Source of the DNA: an uncultured Blautia sp. | GTDB taxonomy: Bacteria; Bacillota; Clostridia; Lachnospirales; Lachnospiraceae | Assembly (NCBI GenBank): GCA_934402155.1 | Contig: CAKRTP010000073.1 | Location: 1-8,805 of the forward strand | Direction: 5' to 3' | Length of the DNA stretch: 8,805 bases | Part shown: positions 4,630-8,805 of the stretch, piece after piece | Layout: every line of letters begins with the position of its first letter | Numbering within the stretch: position 1 is the stretch's first letter | Program-made: the position numbers and the translations under genes | The notes under the pieces: model-generated | What the model saw: the letters and a program-made list of their open reading frames with translations, nothing else | What the model was told of the DNA's origin: nothing | Database searches by the model: none

Positions 4630-6630
4630 ATGTTGGGAATTATTTACTGCCTGCTGGCAGTGTTAGCAGGAAAAGAAGCAGCAGGCATGTTCTTTGTGTC
4701 AGCAGACGGTAGGAACAAAGTCAAAGCAAATCAGTTCTGGATACTGGCCGGTGGTGCATTTGGAATAGGGATCCTGATGTTCGGATGGGTCACTTATATG
4801 ATTGCCTGGGCGGCAAGTGCACTGGGAGCCCGGAAACCGCTTTTTTATGCAAATATATTCGTGATGGCAGTCGCACTTGTGTTTTTGAGTTTTCTGTATA
4901 TCAAGAGATATCGGAGCAGCAATACGATATTGTCAAAATATGAACATGGTCTGATCAGTGACAGGAAACGTTTCAGGATGGAAGTGATCCTGGCTGTGAT
5001 CCTTATCGTATTTATTACATGGATCATGTTTTTTGTGTTTTACATAAAGGATGGTATTTTGTATTCCGGATATACAGTTTACGGGGACTATGCACCTCAT
5101 ACGGCGATGATGAGATCTTTTTCGCTTGGAAATAATTTTCCTACGCAGTATCCTCATTTTGGCGGGGAAGATGTAAAATATCATTTTATGTTCCAGTTTC
5201 TTGTTGGAAATCTGGAATTTCTCGGACTGCGTCTCGATTTTGCCTACAATATAGTCAGCATCCTGGCACTTCTGGCTTTTCTTATGATGCTCTATAATCT
5301 GGCACTGCGGATTACCGGAAGCCTGGCAGCTTCTGTGCTGACGATCGTATTTTTCTTTTTCCGAAGTGCATTGACCTTCTTTCATTTTGTGATCGAACAT
5401 CTTGAGGCCGGAGATCTGACAGAAACATTTAAGACCAATCTGAGTTTTATCGGTTATACACCGAATGAAAACTGGGGACTCTGGAATTTTAATGTTTATC
5501 TGAATCAGAGACATCTGGCATTCGGGCTTTTGATCGTCACGCTGGCACTTTGGATGTTTATGGATTGGATAGAAGCTGGCTGTGATCATGAAGAAAAGGG
5601 ATGTCACTGGCTTTGGGGCAGATTGTTCAGCAGGGAGGCATGGAAGAGCCGAAATCTGGAGAATGCACTTTTGGTTGGAATGATGCTGGGCCTGACTTCT
5701 TTCTGGAATGGGGCAGCTGTCATAGGCGGACTTCTGATCCTTTTGGGGTTTGCTGTATTTTCAGATGGAAAACTTGATTATCTGGCGGCGGCAGTGACAG
5801 CAGTTGTTTTCGCAGAGCTTCAGGCCAGGACTTTTATCTGGGGAAATGCTGTAAATACTTCATTTTACTGGGGATTTCTGGCAGAGAACAAGTCATTGCC
5901 AGGTGTGCTGTGGTTTCTTCTGCAGATGAGCGGTATCTTTTTTCTTGGTACCTTTGTACTTCTGTGTTTTTTGAGAGAACGCAGGCAGAGGGTTATACTG
6001 ATCAGTTTTCTGTTCCCTTTGGTTTTTGCATTTTGTGTGTCGCTGACACCGGATATCGCAGTAAATCAGAAATACATCATGATCTCTTATGCATTTGTTG
6101 CAATGTTCTGGGGCTGGGCAGTTGTACAGCTGGCCGGCAAAAATATCCGCCGCAGAGTGGCAGCAGCAGTTCTTACCCTCTGTCTCACGATCACGGGAAT
6201 TTACGATTTTGTGATCATTGTGCGTGATAACGGGCCGGGTCGGAGAGTGACTGTAAATCTGGACAGTGCGCTGACAGACTGGCTGGCACAGAATCTGACA
6301 AGCAAAGATCTGATCCTGACGCCGGAATACAGTATCAATGAAGTGACGATGGCTGGTGTCATGATGTATATGGGATGGCCATATTATGCCTGGTCAGCAG
6401 GATATGATACCTATGGACGGGCAGAGATCGCAAAGACGATTTACAATTCAACCGATGAAAATACTGTGAAAAATCTTGTAAAGCAGGAAAAAATCACCTA
6501 TATTTTATTTGAAGACGGAATGCAGTTTGAGCAAACGGAATGCAGAGAAGATGTCATTGCCGAAGCGTTTCGTCTGGTGTACCAATCGGAGGATGGGAGA
6601 ATAAGAATTTATGAAACCTCAAACAATTAA
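4630..6630 (+). CDS. Polytopic membrane protein, divergent DUF2298-like (putative GT-C glycosyltransferase)
   Basis: A 666-residue integral membrane protein of unknown substrate, with roughly a dozen hydrophobic segments and a C-terminal non-membrane domain (about 530-666), probably outside the cell. I place it by comparison with the next gene. YGDYAPHTAMMRS (151-163) parallels MDYGFMEAMMRS there, giving a conserved acidic D153 in the first large loop, as in GT-C enzymes. KYHFMFQF (183-190) lies where the partner has NYYYGGQY. NENW...NQRH (279-295) lies where it has IHEFP...DLHAH. GVMMYMGW (576-583) parallels GLPTVMGW, and IYNSTDE..VKNLV (604-617) parallels VYTSTDT..VQELI. A cytoplasmic or loop Cys/His cluster is seen at C318, H320, C325 and H326. 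A start at 4597 would add 11 residues (MKKRKNTEDIF). The gene overlaps the next by 20 bases. Glycosyl transfer is inferred from fold type only; the protein may be an inactive or accessory partner. Confidence 0.75.
   Translation: MLGIIYCLLAVLAGKEAAGMFFVSADGRNKVKANQFWILAGGAFGIGILMFGWVTYMIAWAASALGARKPLFYANIFVMAVALVFLSFLYIKRYRSSNTILSKYEHGLISDRKRFRMEVILAVILIVFITWIMFFVFYIKDGILYSGYTVYGDYAPHTAMMRSFSLGNNFPTQYPHFGGEDVKYHFMFQFLVGNLEFLGLRLDFAYNIVSILALLAFLMMLYNLALRITGSLAASVLTIVFFFFRSALTFFHFVIEHLEAGDLTETFKTNLSFIGYTPNENWGLWNFNVYLNQRHLAFGLLIVTLALWMFMDWIEAGCDHEEKGCHWLWGRLFSREAWKSRNLENALLVGMMLGLTSFWNGAAVIGGLLILLGFAVFSDGKLDYLAAAVTAVVFAELQARTFIWGNAVNTSFYWGFLAENKSLPGVLWFLLQMSGIFFLGTFVLLCFLRERRQRVILISFLFPLVFAFCVSLTPDIAVNQKYIMISYAFVAMFWGWAVVQLAGKNIRRRVAAAVLTLCLTITGIYDFVIIVRDNGPGRRVTVNLDSALTDWLAQNLTSKDLILTPEYSINEVTMAGVMMYMGWPYYAWSAGYDTYGRAEIAKTIYNSTDENTVKNLVKQEKITYILFEDGMQFEQTECREDVIAEAFRLVYQSEDGRIRIYETSNN
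6595..6600 (+). promoter_or_regulatory. Ribosome binding site of the second membrane gene, inside the first
   Basis: GGGAGA, 10 bases before the ATG at 6611, lies inside the end of the upstream gene. With the 20-base gene overlap this predicts coupled translation of the two proteins. Confidence 0.55.
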
Positions 6631-8805
6631 AAAAACAATCATAAGAGTCATACCGGCAGTACTTCTTGCTGCATTGTCAGCATTTCTTTTAAAAGGAGAT
6701 GTCTGGACCTTCTGGACCTGGTATCTCCTTGCAGCAGTGCTTGGAATCGCAGGAATGGCGATCACAGGAAGACTGTTTGGAAGCTTTGCGGACAAAGGAT
6801 GGATGTTTTCCAAGGTTGTCTCTATTACGATCACGGGATTTCTGACATGGTTTCTGGTATCTGTCAGAATTCTGGAATTTACAACTCCAGTCTGTGTGGG
6901 TGTTGTGATAGTGTTTGGCCTTGTCTGCATTCTTGCATACGAAAAACAGCGAAAGAACGGATATGAATGTCTGCCGATCGACAATCTGGATCTTGTCTAT
7001 GTGGAGGAAATCCTGTTTTTTGCAGTATTTCTTCTCTGGACATATCTGGCGGGATTTCATCCGGCGGCACATGGAACAGAGAAATTTATGGATTATGGTT
7101 TCATGGAAGCCATGATGCGGAGTAAGACACTTCCGGCAGCAGATATCTGGTATTCCCAGGGAAAGATCAACTATTATTACGGCGGTCAGTATTTTGCTGT
7201 GTTCCTGACAAAAGTTTCAGGAACTCAGGTGGAACTGACCTATAATCTGATGCGTACTTTTGTGGCGGCATTTGCTTTTGTGCTTCCGTTTTCGCTGGTA
7301 CGGCAGATGACAGAAGATATACAGGATAAGAAAATCTCCGGCTGGAAAAAGAGACTTCCGTCTGTGACAGGATTTATTGCAGGTCTGGCAGTTTCTGTTG
7401 CCGGAAATATGCATTATGTTGTCTATGCACAGATCATCCCGCTGATCCAGAAGTTAAAGGGAGAAGAAGTGAGTGGATACTGGTTCCCGGATGCCACCCG
7501 TTATATTGGATTTAATCCGGATGTGCCGGATAAGACGATCCATGAGTTTCCATGTTATTCGTTTGTGCTGGGAGATCTGCATGCACATGTGGTGAATATC
7601 ATGTTCGTGCTGCTTCTTCTGGGGCTGTTGTACGCATGGATGCAGAAAGTCCGGAATACGACACCGTCTGTGGAGAAACTTGGACGCAGAAAATTCTGGA
7701 TGCAGCAGCTTCTGATGCCGCAGATCCTTGCAGCAGCAATGCTTCTTGGAATGTTCCACTGGACAAACTACTGGGATTTTGTGATCTATTATGTTGTGAC
7801 AGGCGGAACAGTACTGTTTATGAATATCATATGTCTGAAAGGCGATATCAGGCGGATCATAGCAGTGACAGCGGCGCAGGCAGCAGAGATTTTTGCTGTG
7901 GCAACAGTGATCATTCTGCCATTTACACTGCAGTTTACAACTATGGTGCAGGGAGTAAGATTTGCACAGAACCATTCTCTGTTTCATCAGCTTTTGATCC
8001 TGTGGGGACTTCCGACAATCCTTACACTTGTATTTGTGATATCACTGATCACAGAAAAACTCAAAAACCTGGAACATAAATCACTGTATCGACTGATGAA
8101 AGCAATCCGTACTCCGGATCTGTTTGCGGTGATCATGGGATTTTGTGCGATCGGACTTGTTGCGATCCCGGAAATTGTTTATGTCCGTGATATCTATGAA
8201 AATGGAAATGCGCGTGCAAATACGATGTTCAAGCTGACTTATCAGGCATATATCATGTTTGGAATGACGATGGCATATGTGATCTTCCGTCTGATAATCG
8301 TAAACCGCAAAAAAATCCTCAAGGCAGTTGGAGCGATCGGGCTTGTACTTCTTCTGTGGACCTGCGGATACTTTGGCAGGAGTGTGGATTCCTGGTTTGG
8401 ACAGGTTCTGGACCCGTCCCAGTACAAGGGACTGAATGCGACGGCGTTTCTGGAAACAGACTATGCAGAGGATGCCGGTGCGATCAGATGGCTCAAAGAA
8501 AACATCGAAGGATCTCCGGTAGTCCTGGAGGCGAATGGTGACAGCTATTCCGAGTATGAACGAGTTTCTGCAATGACAGGGCTTCCGACAGTGATGGGCT
8601 GGTATGTGCATGAATGGCTGTGGAGAAATGATGTGGCAGATCTGAACGAGAAATCAGCTGAGATCGAGTCTGTTTATACTTCAACAGATACTGCCCGAGT
8701 TCAGGAACTGATTGAGAAATATGATATTTCCTATATTTTTGTGGGTTCCTGTGAGAGAGAAAAATACGAGGCGAATCTGAATAATGAAGGTCTGCAGAGC
8801 CTGGG
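6611..8805 (+). CDS. DUF2298 / Chlor_Arch_YYY membrane protein, 3' end cut by window (putative GT-C glycosyltransferase)
   Basis: 731 codons are present with no stop; the family is usually about 700-900 residues, so little seems missing. Hydrophobic segments start at once (about 10-27, 32-51, 66-84, 90-108, 135-152). Signature residues follow: E157 and D161 in HGTEKFMDYGF; the family's YYYxG motif at Y188-G192; IHEFP (310-314) leading to GDLHAH (321-326), with D322, H324 and H326; ARANTMFK (534-541, R535, N537, K541) before another membrane segment. The C-terminal soluble domain (about 600 on) carries SYSEYERVSAMTGLP (645-659), then MGW (662-664) and HEWLWR (667-672), typical of the family. 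As I recall it, the family is widespread in archaea and Chloroflexi and rare in Clostridia. The fold suggests sugar transfer from a lipid carrier outside the membrane, but no substrate is known. It overlaps its upstream paralogue by 20 bases and probably shares its promoter. Confidence 0.85.
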   Translation, partial: MKPQTIKKTIIRVIPAVLLAALSAFLLKGDVWTFWTWYLLAAVLGIAGMAITGRLFGSFADKGWMFSKVVSITITGFLTWFLVSVRILEFTTPVCVGVVIVFGLVCILAYEKQRKNGYECLPIDNLDLVYVEEILFFAVFLLWTYLAGFHPAAHGTEKFMDYGFMEAMMRSKTLPAADIWYSQGKINYYYGGQYFAVFLTKVSGTQVELTYNLMRTFVAAFAFVLPFSLVRQMTEDIQDKKISGWKKRLPSVTGFIAGLAVSVAGNMHYVVYAQIIPLIQKLKGEEVSGYWFPDATRYIGFNPDVPDKTIHEFPCYSFVLGDLHAHVVNIMFVLLLLGLLYAWMQKVRNTTPSVEKLGRRKFWMQQLLMPQILAAAMLLGMFHWTNYWDFVIYYVVTGGTVLFMNIICLKGDIRRIIAVTAAQAAEIFAVATVIILPFTLQFTTMVQGVRFAQNHSLFHQLLILWGLPTILTLVFVISLITEKLKNLEHKSLYRLMKAIRTPDLFAVIMGFCAIGLVAIPEIVYVRDIYENGNARANTMFKLTYQAYIMFGMTMAYVIFRLIIVNRKKILKAVGAIGLVLLLWTCGYFGRSVDSWFGQVLDPSQYKGLNATAFLETDYAEDAGAIRWLKENIEGSPVVLEANGDSYSEYERVSAMTGLPTVMGWYVHEWLWRNDVADLNEKSAEIESVYTSTDTARVQELIEKYDISYIFVGSCEREKYEANLNNEGLQSL

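Noticed and set aside
4933..5607. 224-residue minus-strand open frame opposite the first membrane protein
   Set aside because: Lys/Gln-rich antisense reading of hydrophobic codons; no ribosome site or domain.
7454..7987. 177-residue minus-strand open frame
   Set aside because: His/Cys/Lys-rich antisense reading of the DUF2298 gene with no start signal.
7552..8079. 175-residue open frame on the + strand
   Set aside because: Out of frame within the DUF2298 gene, whose motifs (GDLHAH, ARANTMFK) run through this region; Cys/Ser-rich and without a domain.

Overview
The window comes from an endospore-forming low-to-moderate-GC Firmicute, most likely a Lachnospiraceae-type Clostridia. The reasons are a complete spoIIGA-sigE pair, a CwlD-type spore cortex amidase, strong GGAGG ribosome sites, and a YYYxG-motif membrane protein of a family I remember as known from archaea, Chloroflexi and a few Lachnospiraceae. 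All genes lie on the + strand, and no mobile element, RNA gene or CRISPR array is visible.

Layout. (1) 4-1965: thrS, threonyl-tRNA synthetase, complete, with only three bases before its start, so its leader cannot be seen. (2) 1966-2152: a 187-base regulatory region. It has perfect consensus -35 (TTGACA) and -10 (TATAAT) hexamers, but 21 bp apart instead of 17, with Spo0A-box-like sequences upstream and on the -35. This resembles the classic Spo0A-activated spoIIG promoter. A perfect 7-bp inverted repeat covers the predicted transcription start. (3) 2153-3745: spoIIGA and sigE, 12 bases apart and in the same frame. SpoIIGA is the membrane protease that removes the pro-sequence of sigma-E, the first mother-cell sigma factor. 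(4) 3837-4547: a CwlD-like N-acetylmuramoyl-L-alanine amidase of the sort that helps make muramic lactam in spore cortex. It occupies the place where sigG sits in Bacillus. (5) 4556-4584: a well-formed extended -10 sigma-A promoter. (6) 4630-6630 and 6611-8805 (running off the end): two overlapping genes for large polytopic membrane proteins.

The second membrane protein has the hallmarks of the DUF2298 / Chlor_Arch_YYY family, thought to be GT-C-fold membrane glycosyltransferases. The first is, by residue-level comparison made here, a divergent full-length paralogue that lacks the YYY and DLHxH motifs. Both end in a matching non-membrane domain.

How the genes fit together: regions 2-4 form a sporulation block (sigma-E activation, then cortex modification). 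The membrane pair has its own vegetative-type promoter and overlapping genes, so it looks like a separate two-gene unit for an unknown envelope glycan or lipid-linked sugar. It is the least understood part of the window.
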